Assembly: GCA_023362775.1 (NCBI GenBank)
Contig: JALMGJ010000061.1
Span: 382,001-446,000 of the forward strand
Origin: Charina bottae
Lineage: Eukaryota > Chordata > Lepidosauria > Squamata > Charinaidae
DNA: 64,000 nucleotides
Direction of reading: 5' to 3'
In this document: one piece after another, positions 1 through 11,300 of the stretch
How positions within the stretch are numbered: the stretch's first letter is position 1
Layout of the letters: every line of letters begins with the position of its first letter
Translations under genes and position numbers: made by a program
Notes under the pieces: generated by a model
The model's database searches: none
What the model saw: only the letters and a program-made list of their open reading frames with translations
Told to the model about the DNA's origin: nothing

Positions 1-497
1 CTCCTGGCTTCTCCTGTCAAAGGCACCGGGTGACGGGGGCTCAATGACGGCCCCATCCTGGTAGGAGGCAGCTTCAAGAGCACCCCGCTATCTTTAGAGA
101 GACTCAGCACATCCCCTCGAGCGTCGGTCAAGAAACCACGGGGCCTTTCCCCAGAGCATCTTTGTGCTGCCGTGCCGGTAGGAGAGTGCTTGGCAGATGA
201 ACAGCCTGCTGGCTTTTCGTTTCCTGGGCAGAGGTCCTGCCCAGCCACTGTAGAAGGTGCTTGCTCTGCAGGGCCCCCGGGAAATTGGTGCCGCACTTGG
301 GGGTAGCATCCAGGTGCTCGGGGTGCCTGACCCGTCCTTCTCACTTGGCTTCAGCTGTGTCCCCTGGGCAGCCTTTATGGAGGGGTGTGCTGTGTTCTGG
401 AGGCTCAGCTCTGCCTTTCAGCCAGTCGGAAACAGCAGCAAGTGAACAATCTGAGGAGCCAAACGCCCATTGTGTGCCAGTTGTTCAATGTTAGACC

Positions 498-503
498 AAT
501 AAA
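498..503 (+). terminator. candidate poly(A) signal AATAAA
   Basis: An AATAAA hexamer lies in otherwise non-coding sequence at the left edge. In human and other vertebrates CRYBB1 lies upstream of TPST2 in the same orientation, so this could be its 3' end. I found no crystallin coding sequence in 1-500, so the assignment is only positional inference. Confidence 0.25.
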
Positions 504-843
504 CACATCTCTGCCCACCCTTTTACTTTTTAGGTATATTGCAAAGTGATGTTAATGTTTTGAGGGTTACGTGTAACCGAGAAGCCACTGCTCTTCTGAC
601 TGCGGTATGGTCTTCCCACTGCTTAGCAAACCTAAAAAAAACCTTTCCCACTTCAAAAGATCCCCCATGGTGGTGCAACCGGTACCTTTGGGCTCTTCTG
701 AAGATGCAGCTGGATGGAAGAGAGAAGTCTCTTGGATTTTGCAGAACAGAAGTTTCCTGTTTACTTAATGCAGCGAATTACTCAGAAGCCTTCTTCTGTA
801 GGAACAACCTTCTCGATTGTGCAACCTTTTATCAGGGCCACCC

Positions 844-879
<36 letters not shown>

Positions 880-893
880 CATTGTGTGTGTGT
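844..893. repeat. (TG)n microsatellite with CG interruption
   Basis: About 13 TG units run from 844, pass into a short GCGCGCG stretch, and resume as TG up to about 893. It lies in non-coding sequence upstream of TPST2. Confidence 0.9.
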
Positions 894-1287
894 ACCTGGC
901 CTTGATCAGAGGGGAGGTGTCTCTGCGGGGCTCCCCGAGCTGCGTGGCTTGGTGGAGCATGGCGGCCTGTCTGTTGTCGTGGCAACAGGCTCAGTCTTTG
1001 TCCCCGAAACAGGCCGCAGAGATGCTGTTCCAGCACTCTCCAGAATGCAGCTTTAAGCCAAGCTGATGGGGGGGGGGGGGAGCCATCAGCACCAGGTGGG
1101 GCTTCTGCACGGATAGGAAGCCCTCCTGGGCCGCTAGGAGAGGTGGGACGGATCCGAGCCGGGAGCTGCTCTGCAAGATGGTCCCCACCTGTGAAGCATC
1201 CAGCTGACTCTGCTTTTCCTCCCCCAGAGCTGGGCTCTCCTGATTTCGGGGTTTGCTGTTCGGCTGCGAGGGAGCAACGAGCGAGCA

Positions 1288-1631
1288 GGGAAATGAACTC
1301 CGCCAGTCAAGGTGAGGCCCTCGTCCCCGTAATCGACTCTCCCGACGTCTGTTGGCAGCGGCTGCATGAATACTTGATGGTCCTGCCTTGCACTTCCACT
1401 CCCCCCACCCTGCCCCGTATTCTGGGCCATTAATATTTGATCGCGATCAAAAGCTGCAAGGAGCTCGTAAAAGCCTGGCGGCTTATTGGCGTGAAAGCCC
1501 AGCAGGAACGAAAGGGGGGCGGGTGGGGGGTTAGGAAAATTGGGCAGGGGTTCTCCTGGGATTGGAGGCAGCCATTTAGCGAAAAGGTAAATGCTGCTTT
1601 TTTGGCGTTCGCCTCTTTCTCACACACCCCG
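1288..1631 (+). repeat. duplicated non-coding segment, copy 1
   Basis: This stretch aligns by eye along its whole length with 6135-6484. Shared blocks include the text around ATACTTGATGG (near 1371), GGCCATTAATATTTGAT (near 1426), AAAAGCTGCAAGGAGCTCG (near 1449) and TGAAAGCCCAGCAG, in the same order and orientation with small indels. The two copies bracket TPST2. This copy also holds a 14-base perfect palindrome, TTGATCGCGATCAA, at 1437-1450. Whether it is a local duplication or two copies of an unrecognised repeat cannot be told from this window. Confidence 0.75.
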
Positions 1632-2051
1632 AAGGTCGTCGCTGTGTTGGCCTGAGAAGGCCAGCCCAAAATCCCTTAAGCCCCAGGCTAGCATCTTGGA
1701 CTGCCCCCCCCCCCAGCAATTTGAGCACCTCCAGGTTCCAGCAAGAGGCCCCTTTTGAGGAAGCCACTGAAGCCGTGGGGCAAGACCGTTGAGGTGCCCC
1801 TCGCCCTCCTGTCTACCTGCGTGGAAGCGGAGGGTGGTGCCTCCATCCACAGGGCGGCCGCTTCCCTGGGTCGGGCTCTGTCTGCCAAGAGCAGAAGCCA
1901 ACGATGAAAGATCCCCCTGCGGGCAACGGGCTGGGCGACCTTCCGCTGTGCCTGGCGGTGTCGGGTCATGGTTGTCTTCGCAGGGCCTGGCCTTCGGGCG
2001 TCCAGATGTTGAAGGTGGCGCGATCGCTGGTCCCATGCGGAGGGGGCGAGG
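1632..2051 (+). promoter_or_regulatory. TPST2 5' flank and probable 5' UTR exon
   Basis: No protein gene is seen here. A pyrimidine-rich acceptor (TTGTCTTCGCAG) ends at 1983, so the first coding exon of TPST2 probably begins at 1984 with 68 bases of 5' UTR. Upstream non-coding exons are likely but could not be placed. Confidence 0.4.
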
Positions 2052-4715
2052 ATGCGGCTGACCGTGAGACGAGCGCTGATGGTGGTGGGCTTCACCGTCG
2101 CCCTGATGGTTTCCGTCCACCTGGGCCAGCAAATGCTGCAGTGCCAGCAGATCCTGGGGCAGGGCCTCGGCCGGGGCCTGATGCGTCCCGAAAGCGAGGA
2201 GCTGGTGATGCTCGACTCCAACCGGGTTGAATATCGCTACAGCAAGGAGATGCCGCTGATCTTCATCGGTGGTGTCCCTCGGAGCGGGACCACCCTGATG
2301 CGAGCCATGCTGGACGCACACCCGGAGGTGCGCTGCGGGGAGGAGACGCGCATCATCCCGCGGGTGCTAGCCATGCGCCAAGCCTGGTCCAGGTCCGGGC
2401 GGGAGAAGATGCGCCTGGACGAAGCCGGGGTGACGGACCAGGTCCTGGACGCGGCCATGCAGGCTTTCATCCTGGAGGTGATCGCCAAGCACGGGGAGCC
2501 GGCCCGGTACCTCTGCAACAAGGACCCGTTCACCCTCAAGTCCTCCATTTACCTCTCCCACCTCTTCCCCAACTCCAAGTTCCTCCTGATGGTTCGCGAC
2601 GGACGGGCCTCCGTCCACTCCATGATCACCAGGAAGGTCACCATCGCCGGCTTCGACCTCCGGAGCTATCGGGATTGCTTGACCAAGTGGAACAAAGCGA
2701 TCGAGGTGATGTACTCCCAGTGCCTGGCAATTGGGCGGCTGCGGTGCCTCCCCGTCTACTACGAGCAGCTGGTTCTGCACCCCCAGAAATCCATGCAGGC
2801 CATCATGGACTTCCTGGACATCGCCTGGAGCGACGCAGTCCTGCACCACGAGGAGCTGATCGGGAAGCCGGGCGGGGTCTCCCTCTCCAAGTGAGTGGCC
2901 GGTCCGGGCTCGCCCCGCGGCCCGTCTGAAGCGGGGGTCAGCTCTGGCTGGGAGGCCGGAATCTCCTTGGAAGGCCCAGGGGTGCACGGCCAGGGCGGGG
3001 ACCCCAAAGCCTCCGGGCCGGATGGGACGCAGTTCTGCAGTCCAGCCTCCCAAGTTCTTTCAGACTTTGCTTGCAAGCCGTCAAGTTGGCCTTGATCCAG
3101 CAGGACAGGCAAAGTCGTTTTAAAAGGGGGGTGACTCCTCCTTCTACACACACATTAGCAGCTTCCCCCCTTCTCCTCTCCTCTTCTTGCTCCCCATCAT
3201 TCTGACAGCCTGATTACTCCGCTCCTGTTCCCCGTAGGAGTGGCAGCATATGGAGCCTTTAATCACTGGCTCCTCGTGTCACTGCACTGATTTCTTACCT
3301 TTTATAACACAACAGCGGGATCCTGCTCTTTGGGCATTCCAGACAAGTTCTGGCTGGCTTGGTAGCAACTGCGCTTTTCAGACGGTCGCTGGTGCTGATG
3401 ATACGGAAGGAGCAACCCAAGAGAAAGCCCCCACCTGGCCTTTGCTCCAGTTGTCGACATGGAGCCACTGGCCCGTGATCCCCTTGATCTGTAGACCGGC
3501 TCTCCTCCTGGCTGCTCGGGGACTGCCACAGCGAGGAGGAACAAGCAGGGTCTTTGGACAAACGGGGGTCTTTGGGGAGGCTGCAGCTGTGAAGGGAAGC
3601 CCCCCACCCCCATGCCTATTGTCCTCCTGCGTCTTGCCTCTCTGCAGGATCGAGCGATCCACGGACCAGGTGATCAAGCCTGTGAACACGGAGGCCTTGA
3701 CGAAGTGGCTGGGACACATTCCGGCAGACGTGGTGCAGGACATGGCCCACGTTGCCCCCATGCTGGCCAGGCTGGGCTACGACCCCTATGCAAACCCCCC
3801 CAACTACGGCAGCCCGGACCCCATGGTGATCAACAACACCCACCGGGTGAGTGCCGCGGGTGCCCCCGGCCTGGCTGGCGCGCTCTCTCTCGGATGCTGA
3901 TTGGCATCTCCTTCCCATCTGCCTAGTAAAGGGGCTTTTCACCTACAAACCGGCTTTTATAAGCCCCCCAGCCCTCCTTGCGCAGAGCAAGAGAAACAGG
4001 CCCTGTTCTTAGAAAAGGCGGCCAGGCGAGCCCACCTTCTCCGAGGTGAGATGCTGACCACCTCGCAGAGCAAAGGGGCTGACGTTCCTGGCTGACTCTG
4101 TGCTCCCCTTTGCCAGGTCCTGAACGGGGACTTTAAAACACCTGCCAACCTGAAGGGGCACCTCCAGGTGAGTTTCTTTGCCTCTGTCCGTGCCTTTCTC
4201 TTCCCTCCGCTTCTCCCAGGCTGCAGAAATGTTCCTAATTTCTGTAAGGCATAATTCCTTGCGGCCTGCCAGCCCCCCCCCCCAAAATAGTCTTTTATTT
4301 CTGGTGCTGGATAGTTTTCAAGGCAGGGGCAGGAAGGAACGTTCCCATCCTTGAAATGCTGCCCCGTGGAGAGGGTCCTGTTAGGCAGTGCCGTCTTCTC
4401 CTGGTGGTGGCTTTTCCCTGTCACTCTTTTCAGACTGTTGCCAGGGCACCTCCTCAGATGCATAACTGCCTCTATTTAAATCAGTTTGGGACTTTCCTGA
4501 TTGGGATATCGTTCCTGCAGTCAGCAATAGTTAATCTAGTAGTATGTGTTCCTTAACTTTTAAAATATGTCGACTAACTTAGTTCCTATCTGGACCTGTT
4601 TGGAAAGATAGGAACAGACCACCAACCAAACGTAACTGTCCAGCTCAGAAGCTGCTGACCCTTCCTCTGTGTTTGACTTTCGCAGGGGACTCTGAATACT
4701 ACTGCTTTTCACTGA
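2052..4715 (+). CDS. TPST2: protein-tyrosine sulfotransferase 2
   Basis: A Golgi type II membrane enzyme that moves sulfate from PAPS to tyrosines of secretory proteins. Coding exons are 2052-2890, 3648-3846, 4117-4167 and probably 4686-4715, giving 372 aa (human about 377). The start is the family-typical MRLTVRRAL, followed by a signal anchor at about residues 8-25. The 5'-PAPS loop is GVPRSGTT around residue 77, the catalytic glutamate lies in RCGEET (E98), and the 3'-phosphate site is RDGRASVHS (R182, S190). An N-glycosylation site NNT lies near the end. Exon phases close. The last exon is the weak point: it encodes GTLNTTAFH and a stop, which does not resemble the mammalian tail. A GT at 4735 and an AG at 4931 would also allow a spliced 3' UTR. 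Confidence 0.95.
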
Positions 4716-5356
4716 CCAACCTAGCGATTTCCAGGTAGGTCTTGGCGGGCCCCAGCAGACCTTGTCTCCCGCTCAGGCGGGGTTCCACAGAAGCTGCCCC
4801 GATGCTGGGCGAGTGGGCATCCTCTCTGCCCTGAATTCACACCAAAGGAGTGACCCCACGGTTTGCCTCCCTTAAACACGGTGTTGATGTCGTGTTTCAT
4901 AATTCTGCTTTCTTCCGTCGGTCTCCTTTAGGTGCAAATTGCTTCCCGTTGTTCTGAAGAGAAGAAAATTTGCAAACAGTGGAAATCTGTTATCCAAGCA
5001 TATTGCTTGCTACTGATATTGCCAAATCAAGTGCTGTCTGTGAAACACTTTTCATTTTGCCATTAATTCGTCAAGTTTGGACTTCCCAATTCCTGGGAAG
5101 AAGAAGTCACGTACCAAGTTTGGACACTGCTCTGCAGTGATTATGTGGACATAAAAAGGGAAGCATAAAGTATATTGGAGAAGATTTTATACTTGTCTGC
5201 AGAAGAAGTTTTTGAGGCTCTGTGTAAAACCATCTTGTAATTTTTGTTCTCTAATTTGCAGACCTCAACTAGCTCTGTTCCTATAACCCCCCTAGAGCGC
5301 TTTTGGTCTTACTGGCACTTGTCTCCTTTAATTCTCTCTTCTCAGTAATTTACAAA

Positions 5357-5362
5357 ATTAAA
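5357..5362 (+). terminator. candidate TPST2 poly(A) signal ATTAAA
   Basis: ATTAAA lies in AT-rich, 3'-UTR-like sequence that starts after 4932. It is the first plausible poly(A) hexamer I see downstream of the TPST2 stop. It is a weak variant signal, so the end is approximate. Confidence 0.35.
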
Positions 5363-5399
5363 GAGATTTATTTATTAATTCTGAAACATATATGTGGTG

Positions 5400-7635
5400 G
5401 TCTCCTTCAGCTTCTGTTCTTGTGACTGAGTTAAAAAAGGTTTTTAAAATATCAATCGTAACTGTTAGTCCCTAGAATGGGAATGTTCCTGTGGTTTTCT
5501 TGGCATATTTCTTTCCGCAGTTGTAGAACAGGAAATCTGGTAATCTCTCGGCATCCCAAATGGGGTGGGATGGCAGAGCCCCAAACCCCAGCCAGAAAAT
5601 TGTGCCTTGCTCAATCACGCTTAAAACAGGCCACTCTAATGATCTAATGATAGTGTAACCGATGAAGCTGTAGAGTCAGCATTAACCTTCTTGGGCCCCA
5701 AGTGACCCCAGATGGGCAGCTCAGGGTTGGCCTGGCGGATGACCACAGAGCTCACGCAGGGACGATTCTACGATGCAAAGCTGCAGCTGGCTTTTTTAGG
5801 TGCTGGCGTATCAGCTTGTGGGTATCCAGTTTAGGAGAAAGGGAGCTGCGTTTCCTTGAAATGCAAGGTCAGCTGTTTCCCTGCAAGGCCTGTGGTGGTT
5901 ACAGCTAGAACATATTTTGGCGGCTGATTTGTGTAGGAATTGTCTTCTCCAAGCACAGAAAAACACAAAAAAACCCTAGATGACCGGCACCATTCCAAAC
6001 GAGTCAGATCAGGAGTGAGATGGGGTGGGGGTCTGGCAACCGCGAAACTCATCCACAGATCAGCTGCAAGCTCATGGTTCTTTCCTCCCATCCCTAAATT
6101 TCTCTTTTCTGGTGGGTTCTTCTGAGACACAGTGAGAGAAATAGACTCGATTGAGGCGAGCACCTCCTCACTGTAATAGATTCTCCTGACTGTCGGCAGC
6201 GGGTGGTTGAATACTTGATGGCCCTGCCTTGCACTTCCACCCCCCACCCCCACCCCATGTTTTGGGCCATTAATATTTGATGGCGTTCAAAAGCTGCAAG
6301 GAGCTCGTAAAAGCCTGGTGGCTTCTGGTGTGAAAGCCCAGCAGAGAAGAAGGCGGGGGGCGGGGGCGGGGAGATGGAGGTTTAGGAAAAATTGGGTTCT
6401 CCTGGGACTGGAGGCAGCCATTTAGCAAAAAGGTGAATGCTGCTTTTTTGGCATTCCCCACCAGCCTCTTTCTCACACACCACGTCCTCAGTTCTGGAGG
6501 AGCCCACGGGCCATTTCCCCAGCCCCGCCCCCCCCCCCCCACTGGAGCTCTCGCTTCGCTTTCCTCCTTTATTCACCACCAGCACTTTCAGGGCTGCTAA
6601 TTGTGGTTTTTCCTTACTGTATTCTTATTAGCTTTCTTGCTAAGGTCAAGTTCACAACTCCCAACGTTAGAATTTTTAATGGTATCTGTTCTGCAGCCAT
6701 AGAAGTTGCCCTGGCAACATTTAGACAATTACCTTTTCTAAAAAATACACACATTTGGATTTTCATCTTAACTTTTTATAATTTTATAAGAGAGAGAGAG
6801 AGAGAAAGGCCAGGGGTTACATATTTAACACAAGTCTGTGGTTTCCACAGACTCAAATTCCTGCTCTGCTTCTCCCTGACCACCCCAGTGATTTCCAGGT
6901 ATTTGACGTCGCCAGCCTCTATCGCCAACTCCCAGCCTGTTTTCGGCTCAGGAACCACAAACACCACATGAGTCTCCCAGTCAGCTCCGGGAGACCTTCT
7001 GAGTTTCCAAATAACGCCAGCACGGTTTTGCAATCTGCTTCCAAAACGTGGCTTCACCAAGCAACCCCCCTTGGGTGGGCTGTAACAAAACCATCAGTGG
7101 GAAAAAGTTGTGAAGCGTAAGCAAGACGCCCGTCGGGATCAAGCCAGTTTCTAGCCTCTTGTGCAGGACTGTAAGTGGCTGCCCTCTTCTGCGGTCTGGA
7201 AGCCTTCAACCGTGGCCAGAAGAGGAAAGGAAACGAACTCCAGACGCAGCTCAGCCCTTGGAAGGCCTGATCCGGGGAATCCTGGCTCAAGGTCCACGCT
7301 CCCTCTTTTAGAGGCTGGGGGCCCCTATTTCCCAAGAGAAGCAGCTCTGCAAACAGATGGCCAGGTCAAAAGCTTTTGTTAAACTGGTTACGCCCTTCCC
7401 TGTTCCATTTGGAGGTTTTCCTCTCCCCAGAACAATATATTATACCTGGATATTTGGGGGGTTTCAGACAGGGGGTGCCTACCCCAGGGAGTCCCAAAAT
7501 CTCAAGCAACACAGTGCAGTTTCCTGGGGGAGGGGGGTCTTCTGAAGGAAAGCAAGTGGGTCTGGAAAGAAAAGGACCAAGAGGAGCGGACAATTGTGAG
7601 CAGAAGACATTGGGCCCTTTGCAGAATGCCAGAAG
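5400..7635. other. TPST2-TFIP11 intergenic region
   Basis: No convincing gene is seen. The stretch holds the second copy of the 1288-1631 segment (6135-6484), an (AG)n run at 6789-6804, and a block at 6841-6905 that resembles the last TPST2 exon and its flank at 4680-4740. Short open frames on both strands look like chance. Confidence 0.6.
6135..6484 (+). repeat. duplicated non-coding segment, copy 2
   Basis: This is the partner of 1288-1631, in the same orientation and downstream of TPST2. The palindrome of copy 1 is degraded here (TTGATGGCGTTCAA). A C-rich run and a GGGGGCGGGG run mark the main indel differences. Confidence 0.75.
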
Positions 7636-7692
7636 TTTATTTTTGTATGTATTTTATTTATTTAAATGTATTAGCCGCCCAACTCCATAAAG
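7636..7692 (+). repeat. possible LINE/SINE 3'-tail fragment
   Basis: AT-rich sequence with ATTTTATTTATTTAAATG followed by GCCGCCCAACTCC resembles the 3' ends of common reptile retroposons, which carry a GCCGCCC motif next to an ATTTATTT run. The hAT MITE inserted immediately after it. No longer body was found. Confidence 0.35.
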
Positions 7693-7947
7693 CAGAGCTT
7701 TCCAAACTGTGTGTCGCGCCACACACAGTCTGGTGTGTCGCCACACAACCGGGAAGCGCTGATCATCATCAGCGCTTCCGGGTTTTCCCGCGGCGACACA
7801 CCAACGGCAGCGCGCAAAAACCCGAAAGCGGCAGCAGCGCTTCCGGGTTTTTGCGCGCTGCCGCAATGGCGGCACTTCCGGGTTTTCCCGCGGCGACACA
7901 CCAACGGCGGTTGGTGTGTCGCCGCGGGAAAACTTTGGAAAGCCCTG
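7693..7947. mobile_element. non-autonomous hAT-type DNA transposon (MITE) with intact TSD
   Basis: The 255-base element begins CAGAGCTTTCCAAACTG and ends CTTTGGAAAGCCCTG, so the termini are imperfect inverted repeats. It is flanked by an exact 8-base direct repeat, CCATAAAG, at 7685-7692 and 7948-7955, which is the hAT target-site size. The inside is GC- and CpG-rich and highly palindromic. A block starting CTTCCGGGTTTTCCCGCGG occurs twice (near 7785 and 7875), and GCAGCGCGCAAAAACCC pairs with a downstream GGGTTTTTGCGCGCTGC. No transposase is encoded. It sits about 440 bases upstream of the TFIP11 start codon. Confidence 0.85.
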
Positions 7948-8079
7948 CCATAAAGTATCAATCATCTTCCGTTCCTTGTAAACAAAGTTTGTTTACAAGA
8001 GGGTTCCAGGTCTTGTTTCCAGATCTGCAGCCTTAAAGGTTATTTTGCGATGTGCTATTTTGAGCAAAAGGAACCCTTC

Positions 8080-8390
8080 CTTCGCCCGAAGGGCCAGGTG
8101 GCCCAGCGGTGCTGCATCCCCCGAAAGGACCGGGCGACGTCCCTGCGCGCACAGGGGCTCCCCGCTCCCGGGCGGTCCTCCCGCGGCTCTCCCCGCCTCC
8201 CCGCTCCCCCTCCCCTCGCTCCGCCGCGCCACCGAGACGGGGGGAGAGAGCGGCCGCCTCCCGCGCAGGCGCAGCGGCCGCCCGGCGCCCCGGAAGCCGC
8301 TGGAGGGCGGGCGGAAGCGGAAGCGGGAGCGGGAGCGGGAGTGGACTCGGCCTGAGGCGGCCCGGCGCGTCTCCGTCCCCCGCCGGCACC
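8080..8390 (+). promoter_or_regulatory. TFIP11 CpG-island promoter and 5' UTR
   Basis: Sequence becomes very CpG-rich from about 8080 and stays so through the first coding exons. GCGCAGGCGC at 8263-8272 resembles an NRF1 site, and a GGAAGCGGGAGC-type purine run precedes the start codon. No TATA box is seen. The transcription start is not resolved. Confidence 0.55.
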
Positions 8391-11300
8391 ATGTCGCTCT
8401 CGCACCTGTACGGCCGCGGCGAGGCGGGCGCGGAGGACGGCGACGACGTGGAGATGGAGAGCTTCGAGATCAGCGAGTGGGACCTGCAGAACGAGTTCAA
8501 CCCCAACCGGCAGCGGCACCGGCAGACCAAGGAGGAGGCCATCTACGGCATGTGGGCCGAGCGCGACTCGGACGAGGAGAGGCCCAGCTTCGGCGGGAAG
8601 CGGTGCGCAGCAGGACGGAGGAGGGGTCGGGGGTCGCTCGCCTGCCTGGCCGCCAGCCCGGTGCAGCGGCGCCTCCGGTGCCACCCGCCCTAAAAGTCCG
8701 TGTGCCCACCCAGGTCCCGGGACTACTCCGCCCCGGTGAGCTTCATCAGCGCCGGGCTGAAGAAGGGGGCGGCGGCGGCGGCAGCAGCGGCGGCGGACGA
8801 GGAGGAGGCCCCCGACGAGGACTCGGAGGAGGAGGAGGGCGGGGCGCGGGTGGAGGAGCCCCCCAAGGAGCAGGTGCCGAAGAAGCTGAAGACGGTGAGT
8901 CGCGGCCAGTCGCGGCCGAGGAAGGGGCACCCGCCCCGGCACCCGCCCCCCTCCGGCCGGCCCTGCTCCGCGGCCCCCGGATGTTCATTCCTGCGGCTCT
9001 CTCCTTTTCTTGACAAATGCAGGGTGGCAATTTTAAGCCCAGCCAGAAGGGCTTCGTCGGCGGGACCAAGTCCTTCATGGATTTCGGCAGCTGGGAGAGG
9101 CACACCAAGGGCATCGGGCAGAAGCTCCTTCAGAAAATGGGCTACGTGCCGGGCAGAGGCCTGGGGAAGAACGCCCAAGGTAGGGCCGACTCTTCCTGCG
9201 CGGGACTTTCCAGGCCGGCGAAACCCCGGGCTGGCTTTGCCTGCCCCCCTCCCTTTTTTGCATTGTAGCTTCTCTGAAAACCATGTTCTTATCCGTTATC
9301 ATCACAGATTAGTAATTTACAAAATTCCGGCGGTGTTGGTAGCATAACCTCTGGGTTTAGTTTTGATTTGTTGTTAAAATTGAAACCGTCGTTGATGGTT
9401 GCTGCAGCCACACGCAAGAGGTGGAGAGCCACACGCTGGCCACATCTAGAATTCTGATTGGCTGTTTCAGCGATCTTCACCCCAGTGGCCACAGGGCTAG
9501 TTGTTGTCTGGCCCAAGGGAGCAGCAGGGCCAGGCTATCCATCTGAGCGCTCTATTCTGCGCCTGGAGGCTCACTAACCCCCAGAACTTTCCTAGGTATC
9601 ATCAACCCCATCGAGGCCAAGCAGAGGAAAGGCAAGGCAGCTATCGGGGCATATGGCTCGGAGCGAACCACGCAGTCCTTGCAGGACTTCCCCACTGTTG
9701 ACTCGGAGGAGGAGGAGGAGGAGGTACAGCCCCATGTTCTCCTTTGCCATGGTGCAGCTGGTGTGGGAGAAGGCTTTTTCCCCTGCTATGCAGCAAAACA
9801 AGGATGGCTCTCTAATGTCTTCCTTCCCCGAGTGGCTCGTGCCAGACGTTTGGGAGCTGAGGCAGGGTTGGGGATGGCTTGGGTTACACCGGCAGGCGGC
9901 AGGCCTGGGAGATCAAATTTGCCTCCTGCTCTCCAGCAAGATACCTGGCTGCTGGGGACACCTCCTGTGGCTGCCCGCCTCTTTGGGGGAACAGCAGCCT
10001 CCACCCCAATGCAGCCCCCTACTTGATCTCATTAAAAAATGGGGGGGGGGCTGCCTCTACTTCTGACTTCCTTCTCTGCCCCCAGGAATTTCAAAAGGAA
10101 CTCAGCCAGTGGCGGAAAGACCCCAGCGGGGGCAAGAAGAAACCAAAGTATACATACAAGACAGTGGAGGAGCTGAAAGCCAAGGGCAGGGCGGGCAAGC
10201 AGTTGTCTGCCCCGCAGAAGGAGCTGGCGCAGGTGAAGGTGAGATGGATGGTTTTAGCGAGATGGCCGGGGGGCGAAGGGGCGAAGGGGCAAAGCGGTCC
10301 TGCCCCAGCCGGGAGACACAGCCATGAATGTTTTTCTGCGGACTGAGCTTGCAGGTTTTAATATGTCACCAGCTGCCTTCTTGGCGCTTTGGGTGTGGAA
10401 TGGACGCCGGCAGCAGCCTAAATTGTCTGTCTTTCTGCTCCGTGTACCCTCGGGGGCCGGTAAGGGCCCCCTCCCCACTGTCTGCTGCGTCTCTTTTGGA
10501 AGGTGATTGACATGACGGGCCGGGAGCAGAAGGTTTACTACAGCTACAGCCAGATCAGCCAGAAGCACAACATCCCGGAGGACAGTCCCCAGCAGCAGGT
10601 GCCTCCCTTGGGCAAGGACGCCAGGACGCAGACCTTCTCCCTGCCGGAGCTGGAACACAACCTGCAGCTGCTCATCGACCTGACAGAGCAAGAGATCATC
10701 CAGAACGACCGGCAGCTGCAGTACGAACGGGACATGGTGGTCAACCTGACCCACGAGATCGAGAAGACGGCCAAGGTCCTCTCGCAGGAGGAAGTGGACA
10801 TCCGCAACCTCAGTGAGGTGCTGGAGCTCGTGGAAGAGTGCGAGAGGCGGATGCAGCCCAACTGCGAAAACCCCCTGACCCTGCCCGAGTGTGTCAAGGT
10901 ATTTGAGACCCTCCAGGATAAGTACTACGAAGAGTACCAGATGTCGGACCGCGTGGACCTGGCCGTGGCCATTGTCTTCCCTCTGGTCAAGGATTACTTC
11001 AAGAACTGGGATCCTCTCAAGGTGGGGCTTCCGTGGTAACTTGTAGACCGCTCCGAAGGGGCTTCTGAAGGCTTTGAGGGAAAGCGGCTTGCCACTTCGC
11101 TGGTGCAAGCGAGCTGGCAAAACGCTTCTCCTCCCTGGCCTGTCCCAAGCCAGGGGCGGGGAGCAAAGATGGCCCTCCATGCTGGAAATGTTTTGTGAGC
11201 GTTGCCTTAGGCAGCTCTTTGAATGGGTGTCTGCGCTCTTTCCTGGCCCTTTCAGATGGTTGTATCACCAGATCTCCCAGATGCAAGCAATGTTAGAAAA

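Noticed and set aside
1..500. Possible last exon of CRYBB1, expected here by synteny
   Set aside because: No frame shows crystallin Greek-key sequence. Only a candidate poly(A) hexamer remains.
5831..6542. Two minus-strand frames sharing peptide words with frames at 1134-1669
   Set aside because: The shared words follow from the nucleotide duplication 1288-1631/6135-6484. The frames have no start or family support and break at different places.
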